Shown: positions 17,501-26,414, counted from the first letter of the stretch. The stretch is DNA of 64,000 nucleotides from Acidobacteriota bacterium (GCA_019244185.1 JAFATB010000025.1:124001-188000), one strand, 5' to 3'. A program made the numbers and translations. The notes: generated from the sequence alone by a model not told the origin.

Positions 17501-20500
17501 GGCGCGAAGCTGACGCTCAGCAGCGCGAACACGAAAGTGCTCATGCGCGCGCTGCAGACCGTCGCCGGCGGCACGCTCGAGGTGAACGGCAGCGGCACGA
17601 TGTTCCTGCAGTCCGGCGGCTCGATCGCGAACAACGGCGCGCTCGACCTCAAAGCAGACAACACGTTGACCAACGGCGGCGCCGCCGGAACCATCGTCAA
17701 CAACGGGACCATCACGAAGTCGACGACGTTCGGCACGACGGCGATTTCGTCGATCGCGTTCACGAACAACGGCACGCTCGATCTGCAGAGCGGCATCGTC
17801 AACGTCGCCGGCGCGTACACGCAGAGCGGCACCGGCACGCTCCATCTCTGGCTCGGCGGCACGACGCCCGGCACGCAGTACTCGCAGCTCGTCACCGCGT
17901 CGAACCCGTCGCTCGCCGGCACGCTGACCGTCAGTCTCAACGGTCCGTATCAGCCGAACGGCGGCGACTCGTTCCGCGCGCTGAGCATCCCCGGCGGCAC
18001 GCATGCGGGCGACTTCAATCATCCGTACGGCTACCCCGCGCTCGCCCTCGGCCGCACGTTCAGCGACGCCTTCGACACGAACGGATTGCTGCTCACCGTC
18101 AGCGGCAACGCCGATCTCTCCATCGCCAAGACGGCGCCGTCGAACGTGCTCGCCGGCAATCCGATCAACTACACGCTGACCGTCAGCAACGCCGGTCCCG
18201 ATGCCGCGAGCGGCGTCACCGTCACCGACCTCCTTCCCGCCGGCCACAGCGGCATCACCGCGAGCGGCACCGGCTGGAACTGCAACGTCGTGACGCTCAC
18301 CGTGACGTGCACCGCGACGTCGATGCTCGCCACCGGCGCGGCGCCCGCGATCACGATCAGCGCGACCACGCCGTCGGTCCCGAGCACGATCCTCAACACC
18401 GCCACGGTCGCCTCCGCGAACGACACGAACGCCGGGAACGACAGCGGCAGCGCAACCGTCACGCTCGACGCGCCGCAGGCCGACGTCGAGCTGACGTCGC
18501 AGACGCCGGCCGGCAGCGTCGCCACCAGCACGCCGGTGTCGATCACGTTCGTCCTCACGAACCACGGACCGCAGTCCGCGACCGGCGTCACCCTCACCGC
18601 GACGATCCCGTCGTCCCTCGCGTTCAACGGCGCCACGCCCGCCAGCGGCTCGTGCGGCTTCGCGGCCGGCACGCTCACCTGCAACGTCGGCACGATCGCG
18701 CCGCTCGGCTCGGTCAACGTCGTCGTGAATCTCACCACCGGGACGACCACCGGCACGCAGACGCCGAACGGCAGCGTCACCGCGATCGAGACCGATCCGA
18801 ACCCCGGCAACAACAGCATCCCCGCGCCGATCTCCGTCGGCGGCAGCAGCGTCACCGTGACGAACGTCAACGACTCCGGCGACGGCTCGCTGCGTCAGGC
18901 GCTGCTCGACGCGCAGAGCAACGTCTGCGCGAGCCCGTGCACGATCGCGTTCAACATCGGCTCCGGCGTGATGATCCAGCCCACGAGCGATCTCCCCGCG
19001 CTCGTCACCGGCACGATCCTCGACGCGACGACGCAGCCCGGCTACAGCGGCGCGCCGGTCCTCCAGCTCGACCTGTCGCTCGACCCCGGCAACACCGCGG
19101 GGCTGCACGTCAGCGGCAACAACGTCACCATTCGCGGCCTCGCCATCACCAAGGCCACGAGCGGCATCGAGATCGACGGCAACAACGCGAAGATCGAATC
19201 GAACTTCATCGGCATCGATCTCACGGACGTCACCGCGGCGAATGGCATCGGCATGCTGATTCGAGGAAACAACAACACGATCGGCGGCGGCACGGCCGCG
19301 AAGCGGAACGTGATCTCCGGCAACACGACGGCCGGCGTGCAGGTCGAATCGAGCGCCACCGGCAACGTCGTCGCCGGCAACTTCATCGGCGTCGACGCGA
19401 GCGGCAACCTCGCGCGCGCGAACGGCACCGGCGTGAAGTTCGTCGCGCAGGCGAGCTCGAACACCATCGGCGGCTCCGCGGCGGAAGCCAACGTCATCTC
19501 CGGCAACACGAGCTACGGCGTCTTCATCGAAGGCGGCGCCACCAACGCCACCGCCGACGCGAACGTTGTCTCGTACAACTCCATCGGACCTTCCGCCTCC
19601 GGCACGATCGCGTTCGGCGCCTCGCTCGCCGGCGTCGCCGTCAACGACAACGCCGGCGCGACGCAGATCCACCACAACACGATCTCCGGCAACGGCAACG
19701 GCGTCGAGCTCTCCGGCAGCGGCACGACCGGCGCCGTCGTGCATTCGAATCTCATCGGCCTCGCGTCCGACGGCGTGACGCTCATGGGCAACGTGCAGGC
19801 CGGTCTCGTGATCAACGGCGCGAGCGACTCCGTGATCGGCGGCACCGCCAACGGCGGCAACACGATCAGCGGCAACGCCACGAACGGCATCAACGTCGTC
19901 GCCGGCTCCGGCAACGAGATCACCGGCAACACGATCCTCGCGCCCTCCGGACTCCCGATCGACCTCGGCGCTGACGGCGCGACGCCGAACGACATCGGCG
20001 ACGGCGACACCGGCCCGAACGGCCGCCAGAACTCGCCCACGCTCACCGGCGCGTTCCTCGACGGCGGCGGGAACCTGCACTTGAGCTACAACATCGACTC
20101 GAGCGCGACGAGCAACGGCTCGATCCTCGTCGAGTTCTTCAAAGCCAGCAGCGGTCAGCCGCAGACGTTCCTCACGCGCGTCTGCACCGCGGCGAACGCG
20201 TTCGGCAACGGGACGTCGCTCCTGCCGTCCGGCATCGCGCTCGGCAACACGATTGTCGCGACGGCGACGAGCTACGCGGACAATGCCTGCAACACCATCG
20301 GCGACGGCACGTCGGAAGTCTCGAACGCCGTCGTCGTCACCGCGTGCACGCCGCCGCCGGTCTCGATCAGCGGTCCGAGCGCGTCGTGCGCGGGCAACAG
20401 CGTCACGCTCAACGCGGGCAGCGGCTACGCGTCGTATCTCTGGTCGACCGGCGCGGCGACGCAGTCGATCACCGTTTCGCCGACGAGCACGACGACGTTC

Positions 20501-23500
20501 ACCGTCACCGTCACCGACGCGAACGGCTGCAGCAACAGCGCGTCGAAGACCGTGAACGTCACCGCGGCTCCGGTCGCGGCGATCGCCGGTCCGTCCGCGA
20601 CGTGCGCCGGCACGCCGGTCACGCTCGACGCGGGCGCGGGCTTCGCGTCGTATCTCTGGTCCAACGGCGCGACGACGCAGCAGATCACCGTCACGCCGTC
20701 GTCGACGACGAGCTACAGCGTCACCGTCGGCAACGGCACGTGCACGACGACGAGCGCGCCGCACACCGTCACCGTGTCGTCGACGCCGGTCGCGACAATC
20801 ACCGCGCCCGCCACCGTCTGCGCGGGCTCGACGGGCCACGTCGCCTCGGCACCGACGCAGGCCGGCGCGACGTACAACTGGATCGTGACCAACGGCACGC
20901 TCACCGCGGGCCAGGGCACGAACAGCATCACCTTCACCGCCGGCGCCACCGGCAACGTCGCCCTCAGTGTCACCGCGACGCAGGGCACGTGCACGAGCAA
21001 CGGCTCGACCAGCGTGCCGATCGTGCAGCCGCCGGTCGTGACCATCACCGGTCCGACGACCGCGTGCCCGAGCACGCAGTTCACCCTCGACGCCGGCAGC
21101 GGCTACGCGAGCTATCAGTGGTCGAACGGCGCGACGACGCCCACGATCACGCTCGCGCAGCTCGCGCCGTCCGCGGTTTACAGCGTTACCGTCACCACGG
21201 CCGCCGGCTGCTCCGCCACCGCGTCGCACACCGTGACGCTGAGCGCCGCGCCGAGCGCCGTCATCACGGCGCCGTCATCCGTCACCGCATCGTCCTCCGG
21301 CAACGCCGCCAGCGTGGCCGCGACCGCGGGCGCGACGTACGCGTGGTCGGTGACGAACGGCCATCTCGACGCCGGCCAGGGCACGAGTGCGATCGCGTTC
21401 ACCGCCGGCGCGTCGGGCAACACCGTGCTGCACGTCACCGTCACCGCCGGCGGCTGCTCGTCGAGCAGCACGAAGTCGGTCGTCAACAGCGGCGGCAACA
21501 ACAACAACGGCGCGGACCTCGCGATCACGAAGACCGCGCCCTCGTCCGTCAACACCGGCGCGACGCTCGTCTACACGATCAATGTCGTCAACCACGGACC
21601 GTCGGCGGCAGCCGGCGTTTCCATCACGGACGACCTCCCCGCCGGCACCACGCTCCTCTCGATCGACGACGGACCGTGGACGTGCGGCGCCGCCGGCAGC
21701 TCGATCTTCTGCAGCGGCAACGCCGCCGCGGGCGCGAGCAGCACGATTCTCCTCACCGTCACCGCGCCGCAGCAGCCGGGCACGATCGTGAACCATGTCG
21801 CCATCGACGCGGCCACGCCCGATCCCGACGCGACGAACAACAGCGCCAGCGCCGCGACGAACGTCGTCTCGCCGGCGCCGAACTGCACGAGCGTGCCGCC
21901 GTCGCTCGTCGCACCGGCGGACGGCGCGACGAACCTCACCTCGCCCGTCACGTTCACGTGGTCGCCGGTCAGCGGCGCCGCGGAGTACGAGCTGTGGCTC
22001 GACGACCAGCTCGCCGGCAGCACCACGTCGGCGACGCTGACGCACGTCGCACCGAGCGGGACGAATCACTGGTTCGTCGTCGCGCGCTTCACCAGCGGCT
22101 GCGACGCGCTCACCTCCGCGACGCGCACGTTCGACGTCACGCCGAATGCGAACTGCGACGCGCACACGAAAACGCAGATCACCGCGCCCGCGCTCAACTC
22201 GACGATCAACGCGCCGGTGACCTTCTCGTGGATGCCCGTGCCGCAGGCGATCGGCTATCGCGTCTGGGTCGACGTCGACGGCGGCGGCTTGCAGGACGTC
22301 GGCACGACCGACGGCGCGATCTTCCTCACTGCCAACGTGCCGCCGGGCGCCGTGGTCGCGTATGTCGACGCGCTCTTCAGCGGCTGCCCGCCGGTGCGCA
22401 GCGACGGCCTCGCGTTCAACGTCGCGCGTCCCGATCCGTGCGCCTCGCGCGCGACCGCCGCGCCCATCGCCCCCGCGAACAACGCTGTCGTCGCGAGCTC
22501 GTCGATCGACTTCCAGTGGACCGCCGCGAGCGGCGCGAGCGAGTACCGCGTGTGGGCCGAGGTCGACGACGCGCCCGCCGCGCTCCTCGGCACCACGTCC
22601 GACACGATTCTGCACGCCACGATCGCGCACGGCAGCATCCGCTGGTGGATCGAAGCGCTGTACGACGGCTGCGCGTCGACGACGTCCGCGACCTCACGCT
22701 TCACGGTGCCCGCCGCGCAGAGCTGCGGCACCGCCGTGCCGTCGCTCGTCTCTCCCGCGAACGGCGCGAACGTCGCCGCGGGCAACGTCACGTTCAGCTG
22801 GTCGTCCGTCGACGGCGCGCTCGGCTACGAGCTCTGGCTCTCGCACAACCACGGCACGCCGGCGCTCGCCGGCACCACCGCCACGACCTCGCTCGCGCAC
22901 GTCGTGCCGGCCGGCACGCTGACGTGGTTCGTGCGCGTGCTCGTCGACCGCTGCCCCGCGCGCGACTCGCAGCGCGCGACCTTCACCGCCACGCTCGCCG
23001 ACGCATGCGCCGCGCACAAGCGCGCCGTTCTCGTCGCGCCGCTTCGCAATGCGGAGGTCACCTCCCCCGCGGCGTTTGCATGGAACGGCGTCGCCGGCGC
23101 CACCGGCTACGAAGTCTTCGTCGTCCGCGGCCACGACGCGCCGCAGCGCATCGCCTCGACCACCGCCACGGCCGTCAACGGCATCGCGCTGACGCCGGGA
23201 CGTCTGCGCTGGTTCGTGCGCGCGAGCTTCGGCGGCACGTGCCCCGCGCTCGACTCCGACGACCGCCGCGTGACGATCGTCGCAACGCCGGCCGCGTGCG
23301 CGCCGCTGGAACCGCCTTCCATCACGGCACCCGGACAGATTTCCGCCAATCTGCCGTTCCTGCTGCAATGGACGCCGTCCGCCGGCGCCACCGCGTATCA
23401 ACTGCAGGTCGCCTCCAGCGCGAACTTCAGCGACGCGCAGCTCATCACCACCACCGGCACGCAGCAGCCGCTCGTGCGTCCGAACGACGGCCACGCGCCG

Positions 23501-25384
23501 GTCGCGCTGTACGCGCGCGTTCGCGCGATCGACACGCGCTGCCAGCCGTCGCCGACCGTCAGCGCGTACGGTTCCACCTCCGCGATCTTCATCCTGCCGA
23601 ACGCCGGCGAAGCGTCCGCGCCCTTCGGCCAGAGCGGCACGACGTCGTTCTCCATTCCGCTCGGCAGCGAGTTCGCCGGACAAGGCTTCACCGCGACGCC
23701 GAATCAGCCGTGGCTCACGGTTACTCCGGCCTCCGGCGTCGTGCCTCCGAGCGGCATCACGCTGCACGTCGTCGCCGACGCCGCCTCACTCCCGGTCGGC
23801 ACGAGCCTCGGCGGCGTGCGCGTCGCGCTCACCGGCGCGTCGTCGTCGAACGCCGCGCGTAAGGCGTCGAGCGTCTTCACCTCGACGATGACGATGAACC
23901 TCGTCACGCCGGTGTCGCCGGTACCGCACGACACGCCGCCGCCCGACGCGCTCATCATCCCCGCCGTCGCCCACGCGACCGGCATCAACTCGCAGTTCGA
24001 GTCCGACGTACGCGTGACGAACGCGTCGCCCGAGGTCGTGCAGTACCAGCTCACGTTCACGCCGAGCGGCGAGGACGGGATCAGCGACGGACGGCAGACC
24101 ACGTTCTCGATCGAGCCGGGGAACACCATCGCGCTCGACGACATCCTGCGCACGTGGTTCGGCACCGGCTCGGGCAGCATCGCCGGCGTGCTCGAAGTGC
24201 GCCCGCTCACGCAGACGGCGCCGTTCACGTCGAGCGCCGCGTTCTCCGGTCTTGCCGACCTCACCTCGTTCGCGTCGTCGCGCACGTTCAACGTCACGCC
24301 CAACGGCACGTTCGGCCAGTACATCCCGGCCATTCCGTTCGCGAACTTCGTCGGCGGCCTCGTGAACGGCAGCCGGTCCGTCATCTCGCTGCAGCAGGTC
24401 GCACAGTCCGACCGCTATCGCACGAACCTCGGCATCGTCGAAGGTTCCGGCGAGCCGGCGTCGCTCACGCTCACCGTCTTCGGCAGCAACGGCCAGCAGC
24501 TCGGCGCGTTCCCGATCGAGCTCGCCGGCGGCGAGCATCGCCAGCTCAACCTCGGCCAGCTCGGCGTGCCGTCGCTCGATGACGGTCGCGTCGAAGTCGC
24601 CGTCACCTCGCCCGGCGGCAAGATCACGGCGTACGCGTCGGTGCTCGACAACCAGACCAACGATCCGCTGCTCGTCTCGCCTGTCACGCTGAACGATCAG
24701 GGCGCGACGAAGTGGGTCATCCCCGGCGTCGCGGACCTCGACAACGGCACCGCGAACTGGCAGACCGACATGCGTCTCTTCAACGCCAGCACGACCGACG
24801 TCGACGCGTTGCTGTCGTTCTACTCGCAGAACGGCGGCACGCCGCGCACGCAGAGCATCACCATTCCCGCGGGCCAGGTACGCGAGCTCGATCGCACGCT
24901 GTCGAGCGTGTTCGGCGCGTCGAACGACGGCGGCGCGGTGCACGTCGAGACCGCGTCACCGGCGCGCCTCATCGCCACCGCGCGCACGTACAACCAGACC
25001 ACGCACGGCACGTACGGCCAGTTCATCTCCGGCGTCACGCCGGCGGAAGCGGCGGGCATCGAGAACCGTCCGCTGCAGCTGCTGCAGGTCGAGGAGAGCG
25101 ATCGTTTCCGCTCGAACATCGGCCTCGCCGAAGTCACCGGCAACCCCGTCACCATCGAGCTCTCCGTGCTGCCGCCGGACGCGAAAGTCACCGCGGTCAC
25201 GGAGCTCACGCTCGGCCCGAACGAGTTCCGTCAGCTGAACTCGCTCCTGCAGAGCGTGGGACTGGCGAACACGTACAACGCTCGCGTGACCGTGCGCGTG
25301 ATCGGCGGCACCGGCCGCGTCACCGCGTACGCGAGCGTGATCGACATGCAGACGAACGATCCGACCTACGTTCCGGCGCAGTGA
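11531..25384 (+). CDS. Giant secreted multi-domain repeat protein (4617 residues)
   Basis: One uninterrupted frame of 13.9 kb starts at an ATG with AGGAGA 5 bases upstream. In order: signal peptide (about 1-22); beta-solenoid repeats (about 30-520); a beta-helix block starting near residue 787 (TSLADSGAGTLRDAIATANG) with NosD-like NTIGG turns; four tandem repeats of 190-195 residues (about 1420-2150, each opening with NTK and containing FLQSGG); two DUF11 domains (about 2194-2440); a second beta-helix (2442-2930); about five PKD/Ig-like units (SISGPSASCAGNSVTLNAGS type, 2937-3320); a third DUF11 (3327-3447); FN3-like units (3450-4010); a BACON-like domain (about 4025-4100); and a two-lobed C-terminal module (about 4137-4617) ending NDPTYVPAQ. 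It is probably a surface or secreted adhesin or filament. No catalytic motif is seen. Confidence 0.9.
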   Translation: MNRRWSVVVAVAALCLAPALYGTTNYQSNGAGGGDWLLPTTWSPLGIPGAGDTVTIVGTDTVIVTGIVSADSITVQGGQLELDLAGFLTANTVTVNAAFANAAVVLNGGALTTTGNIDIDGGSSTSAQLQFGALGGTLNDGGSLNFAGLLKQLTFSGAGTLNIAGDLGAGASFLAGGSTINFNGSGPQTINAYTFHDFSVSKATGTATLNGPITVNGSFAVTSGVLDDGGNQISLNAGSSSSITIGTNGVLKLGSAGSATSFPTPYASIFFSPGSTVVYHAGVAQSVNDALTYQNLWITTAGGSVTHTSAGPTLNVNGTLTILNNGANTATLSIGSSALDLNGNLAGDGTLSATSGAINISGDWAATTNLSAGTGSTVTYDGAFGSQNVGGVTYNNLTINKLLGTATLAGAATVNGNLNITAGSFDTGGQSLTVGGTLTNGSTLVAGASNVILGGNFTNNGALSGASATFKLNGTAAQTWTNNVGVTVGTLEMNNPVGATLSGAGGISVSTLLKLNGANVTVGGGGLFVDVLALISRTSGWIIGPLTLGMNPSPARTFPIGTAFAYLPVDADSGSAGQLTIEAVEGKHPSRTGNNVLDRYWRIESPSSVTPIDALTFHYNAGDVTTGTESQYGLAQYSAGIWTRKGDVVDEVNHNAGLTNVTGYFSDWIIGQPGSTGGASKLAITGVNGGSDPGVGAPFAVNIESQNDSGTPTSVSSGTVVALSVLAGAGPLGGTTSGTIFTNNSTLTINNVTYGTAENGVVLRATATSGDTLAFGDSTLFNVTAATTLTVTSLADSGAGTLRDAIATANGGGCTSPCTINFSVSGTINLTSALPTITASNLTIDGFTAPASLANTNAFGLAFNAFLGITLDGGSSTAAALDVQAIGAKIRGLVIRHFTSYGVRFSGTNTGSILSGCSIGTDGGIAAANGIGVYVDGANGVTIGGTAPADRNLISGNTNAGVSIINASSNITVEGNYIGTSATVTNVTPNTTGVTVGNGCTAISVGVAGTGNIISGNNGNGVELYASGTVVRANIIGGDGLGLGFLANGHGIYIAPGAGANTIGGASPADANTIVGNSGDGIRSEGTGDSIQNNRIGVAVDGTTAHGNSGSGIRLQGNASGNGIGWMMANTIAYNTGDGVSVIDTAIGNAIRTNAIYGNGGNAIDLGDDGPTANDATDSDTGPNGKQNYPSVSSAHLNGANLDVTFSLDSSGGTNANYFLVDVYKADGTGQAAAYVGSSTCLAGPTLATTYTFPAGSLTTGDKVVLGVSAYSDAGCATNSEGTSELSPSATVSGDVHWTGLTGAWELASNWLPAHVPTTNDNVYIDASGTYTVTLSSPASFNALHVGAASGTQTLGVNGSLSIGAPSSVDANGVFTLNSNLSGNGSLDVNSGGTLNWITGTIGGSAALNINSGATATLSSANTKVLSARLLTVATGGNLTWSGGTFFLQTGAAIANHGTFAIQSDATLADNGGAGAFDNYASVTKSVTTGVTTFGNVAFNHHSGTLDIQTGSINPANGTATAAISIGSSSELTIDSDTFTLGTGTSFSGTGALHVTGGTLTADGTFSVPNFKMDGGTLNGSGTISLAGGSWTTGTMSGSGTSTIPNAANISFSTANTKTLARALTIATGGTATWSGGTFFLQSGGTITNNGTFDAASDATMADNGGAGAFTNNNLFRKSAGSATATLLSGITLNNNGNIQVLTGTLNPATINNVGALSLTGELLVDSDTVTLSAGTTVSGSGTLKVTGGTLTIDGSPSIPLLRVDAGTVNGSGNFTSANLQWNSGTFSGSGTTTIPNLGVLTLGTGNTKVLARSLVISSGGVATVTGTGTLFLQSGGNITNNGLFGLEADSTIADNGAAGAFTNNATLRKSVTTGSTILGGITLNSTGTLDLQTGTLDLAGGTASGTLSLTSGAVFAVNSDSYTLSGTTVTGSGLVQLSGGALLINGSVTIPKFQQNGGTLDGTGTFTVGSLADWSTGTQQGSGTTSVANGAKLTLSSANTKVLMRALQTVAGGTLEVNGSGTMFLQSGGSIANNGALDLKADNTLTNGGAAGTIVNNGTITKSTTFGTTAISSIAFTNNGTLDLQSGIVNVAGAYTQSGTGTLHLWLGGTTPGTQYSQLVTASNPSLAGTLTVSLNGPYQPNGGDSFRALSIPGGTHAGDFNHPYGYPALALGRTFSDAFDTNGLLLTVSGNADLSIAKTAPSNVLAGNPINYTLTVSNAGPDAASGVTVTDLLPAGHSGITASGTGWNCNVVTLTVTCTATSMLATGAAPAITISATTPSVPSTILNTATVASANDTNAGNDSGSATVTLDAPQADVELTSQTPAGSVATSTPVSITFVLTNHGPQSATGVTLTATIPSSLAFNGATPASGSCGFAAGTLTCNVGTIAPLGSVNVVVNLTTGTTTGTQTPNGSVTAIETDPNPGNNSIPAPISVGGSSVTVTNVNDSGDGSLRQALLDAQSNVCASPCTIAFNIGSGVMIQPTSDLPALVTGTILDATTQPGYSGAPVLQLDLSLDPGNTAGLHVSGNNVTIRGLAITKATSGIEIDGNNAKIESNFIGIDLTDVTAANGIGMLIRGNNNTIGGGTAAKRNVISGNTTAGVQVESSATGNVVAGNFIGVDASGNLARANGTGVKFVAQASSNTIGGSAAEANVISGNTSYGVFIEGGATNATADANVVSYNSIGPSASGTIAFGASLAGVAVNDNAGATQIHHNTISGNGNGVELSGSGTTGAVVHSNLIGLASDGVTLMGNVQAGLVINGASDSVIGGTANGGNTISGNATNGINVVAGSGNEITGNTILAPSGLPIDLGADGATPNDIGDGDTGPNGRQNSPTLTGAFLDGGGNLHLSYNIDSSATSNGSILVEFFKASSGQPQTFLTRVCTAANAFGNGTSLLPSGIALGNTIVATATSYADNACNTIGDGTSEVSNAVVVTACTPPPVSISGPSASCAGNSVTLNAGSGYASYLWSTGAATQSITVSPTSTTTFTVTVTDANGCSNSASKTVNVTAAPVAAIAGPSATCAGTPVTLDAGAGFASYLWSNGATTQQITVTPSSTTSYSVTVGNGTCTTTSAPHTVTVSSTPVATITAPATVCAGSTGHVASAPTQAGATYNWIVTNGTLTAGQGTNSITFTAGATGNVALSVTATQGTCTSNGSTSVPIVQPPVVTITGPTTACPSTQFTLDAGSGYASYQWSNGATTPTITLAQLAPSAVYSVTVTTAAGCSATASHTVTLSAAPSAVITAPSSVTASSSGNAASVAATAGATYAWSVTNGHLDAGQGTSAIAFTAGASGNTVLHVTVTAGGCSSSSTKSVVNSGGNNNNGADLAITKTAPSSVNTGATLVYTINVVNHGPSAAAGVSITDDLPAGTTLLSIDDGPWTCGAAGSSIFCSGNAAAGASSTILLTVTAPQQPGTIVNHVAIDAATPDPDATNNSASAATNVVSPAPNCTSVPPSLVAPADGATNLTSPVTFTWSPVSGAAEYELWLDDQLAGSTTSATLTHVAPSGTNHWFVVARFTSGCDALTSATRTFDVTPNANCDAHTKTQITAPALNSTINAPVTFSWMPVPQAIGYRVWVDVDGGGLQDVGTTDGAIFLTANVPPGAVVAYVDALFSGCPPVRSDGLAFNVARPDPCASRATAAPIAPANNAVVASSSIDFQWTAASGASEYRVWAEVDDAPAALLGTTSDTILHATIAHGSIRWWIEALYDGCASTTSATSRFTVPAAQSCGTAVPSLVSPANGANVAAGNVTFSWSSVDGALGYELWLSHNHGTPALAGTTATTSLAHVVPAGTLTWFVRVLVDRCPARDSQRATFTATLADACAAHKRAVLVAPLRNAEVTSPAAFAWNGVAGATGYEVFVVRGHDAPQRIASTTATAVNGIALTPGRLRWFVRASFGGTCPALDSDDRRVTIVATPAACAPLEPPSITAPGQISANLPFLLQWTPSAGATAYQLQVASSANFSDAQLITTTGTQQPLVRPNDGHAPVALYARVRAIDTRCQPSPTVSAYGSTSAIFILPNAGEASAPFGQSGTTSFSIPLGSEFAGQGFTATPNQPWLTVTPASGVVPPSGITLHVVADAASLPVGTSLGGVRVALTGASSSNAARKASSVFTSTMTMNLVTPVSPVPHDTPPPDALIIPAVAHATGINSQFESDVRVTNASPEVVQYQLTFTPSGEDGISDGRQTTFSIEPGNTIALDDILRTWFGTGSGSIAGVLEVRPLTQTAPFTSSAAFSGLADLTSFASSRTFNVTPNGTFGQYIPAIPFANFVGGLVNGSRSVISLQQVAQSDRYRTNLGIVEGSGEPASLTLTVFGSNGQQLGAFPIELAGGEHRQLNLGQLGVPSLDDGRVEVAVTSPGGKITAYASVLDNQTNDPLLVSPVTLNDQGATKWVIPGVADLDNGTANWQTDMRLFNASTTDVDALLSFYSQNGGTPRTQSITIPAGQVRELDRTLSSVFGASNDGGAVHVETASPARLIATARTYNQTTHGTYGQFISGVTPAEAAGIENRPLQLLQVEESDRFRSNIGLAEVTGNPVTIELSVLPPDAKVTAVTELTLGPNEFRQLNSLLQSVGLANTYNARVTVRVIGGTGRVTAYASVIDMQTNDPTYVPAQ

Positions 25385-25410
25385 GGCGGGCGCGAACGCG
25401 TCCGCCTCAC
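25381..25410. terminator. Bidirectional hairpin containing both stop codons
   Basis: GTGAGGCGG at 25381-25389 pairs perfectly with CCGCCTCAC at 25402-25410, and the intervening bases (GCGCGAACGCGT) extend the helix. The TGA stop of the giant gene and the TGA stop of the convergent regulator gene lie in opposite arms. No U tract follows. Confidence 0.65.
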
Positions 25411-25751
25411 TCGCCGCGCGTGGCGCGGATGAGAGCTTCCATGTGCCCGAGGTACTTCTCGAGCGCGCGCTTGCCGGCGGCGGTGAGCGCGTACTCGGTC
25501 CTCGGCATGCGGCCTTCGAAGGACTTGCGGCAGATGAGATATCCGGCTTCCTCGAGCTTGCGGGCGTGGACGCTGACGTTGCCGTCGGTGGTCTTGAGAA
25601 TCGCCTTCAGCTCGTTGAACGAAAGCGTGGGATTGACGGCCAGCGCGCTCACGATCGCGAGACGCGTCTTCTCGTGGATGAGACGGTCGAAGTCGGGGAT
25701 GGCCGGCTCGACGACCGGCTGTGCTTTGCGCGCTGCTGCTGATTTAGCCAC
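25407..25751 (-). CDS. Winged-helix transcriptional regulator (ArsR/MarR-like, HTH_27 type)
   Basis: The 114-residue protein is a single winged helix: IHEKTRLAIVSALAVNPTLS, NELKAILKTTDGNVSVHARKL (recognition helix) and the wing RKSFEGRMPRTEYALTAAGK. This is the pattern of small dimeric regulators that act on an adjacent membrane protein gene. The start is a GTG at 25751 that overlaps the end of the membrane gene by 8 bases, so both are made from one transcript. The effector is unknown. Confidence 0.85.
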   Translation of the reverse strand: MAKSAAARKAQPVVEPAIPDFDRLIHEKTRLAIVSALAVNPTLSFNELKAILKTTDGNVSVHARKLEEAGYLICRKSFEGRMPRTEYALTAAGKRALEKYLGHMEALIRATRGE

Positions 25752-26337
25752 CGTAGCTCCTTGCGATGATCCAGCCGAACACGAGATGCAGTCCGCCGAA
25801 GCCCGCGCCGAGGAGCGCGTTGCCGGCGGACGGCGGAACGAAGCACGCGGCGATGCCGAGGAGCATGAAGCACACGCCCATCACCGGCACCACGCGGATC
25901 GAGTACGCGCCGCTGCCGACGAACGATGCGCCGTACAGCAGCAGCCACGCCGCGGCGAGCGGCGTGTAAACGTGCGCACTGCCGAGGACGTACGTCAGCG
26001 CCGCGCCCGCGACGATCGGCGCGAGGTAACTGCTGAAGAAGCGGCGCGCGGGCCCGCTGGTGAACGACACGTGCGCGCGGCGCGCCTTGCGGAGCATGGT
26101 CACGCCCGCGATCGCCGCCGCGACGACCGCTTCCGCGAGCCACGTCAGCAGCCAGCGGCGCGTGCCCGCGAACGGCTGCGCGACCACCGCGGCCGCGACG
26201 GCGGTCACGCCGACCGCGACGCCGCCCCACCCCGGAATCGACGTGAACGCGCTGGCGCGCTCCATCGCGTCGCGGATGTAACGGAGATTACTGATCGCAT
26301 GTTCATGCAGCGGCGCGGGTTCCTGCATCGGCCGCAT
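25744..26337 (-). CDS. Membrane protein paired with winged-helix regulator
   Basis: The 197-residue protein has a soluble helical N-terminus (EHAISNLRYIRDAMERASAF) followed by about six hydrophobic spans. The combination of an N-terminal NLRYIRxxMExA helix with a downstream HTH_27 regulator recurs in Acidobacteriota and Bacteroidota, but no function is established to my knowledge. An ATG at 26328 is an alternative start. The gene is divergent from the metalloprotease gene. Confidence 0.75.
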   Translation of the reverse strand: MRPMQEPAPLHEHAISNLRYIRDAMERASAFTSIPGWGGVAVGVTAVAAAVVAQPFAGTRRWLLTWLAEAVVAAAIAGVTMLRKARRAHVSFTSGPARRFFSSYLAPIVAGAALTYVLGSAHVYTPLAAAWLLLYGASFVGSGAYSIRVVPVMGVCFMLLGIAACFVPPSAGNALLGAGFGGLHLVFGWIIARSYGG

Positions 26338-26349
26338 GATAGCGCAAAG

Positions 26350-26378
26350 TTCTTTTCACCTCGGAGTTGTCTTACAAT
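26350..26378 (+). promoter_or_regulatory. Possible promoter of the metalloprotease gene
   Basis: TACAAT at 26373-26378 is a good -10 box. TTCTTT at 26350-26355 is a weak -35 at 17-base spacing. The site is in the 77-base divergent spacer, and the ribosome site AAGAGGAG lies downstream at 26400-26407. Confidence 0.4.
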
Positions 26379-26414
26379 AACGCGCGGTTCCAATCCCGCA
26401 AGAGGAGTGTCTCG

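Noticed and set aside
15536..21229. A 1897-codon open frame on the minus strand inside the giant gene
   Set aside because: Its translation is Arg/Ala/Asp-rich with no domain or signal, as expected for the antisense of GC3-biased repeat DNA; the plus-strand frame has a signal peptide and recognisable domains.
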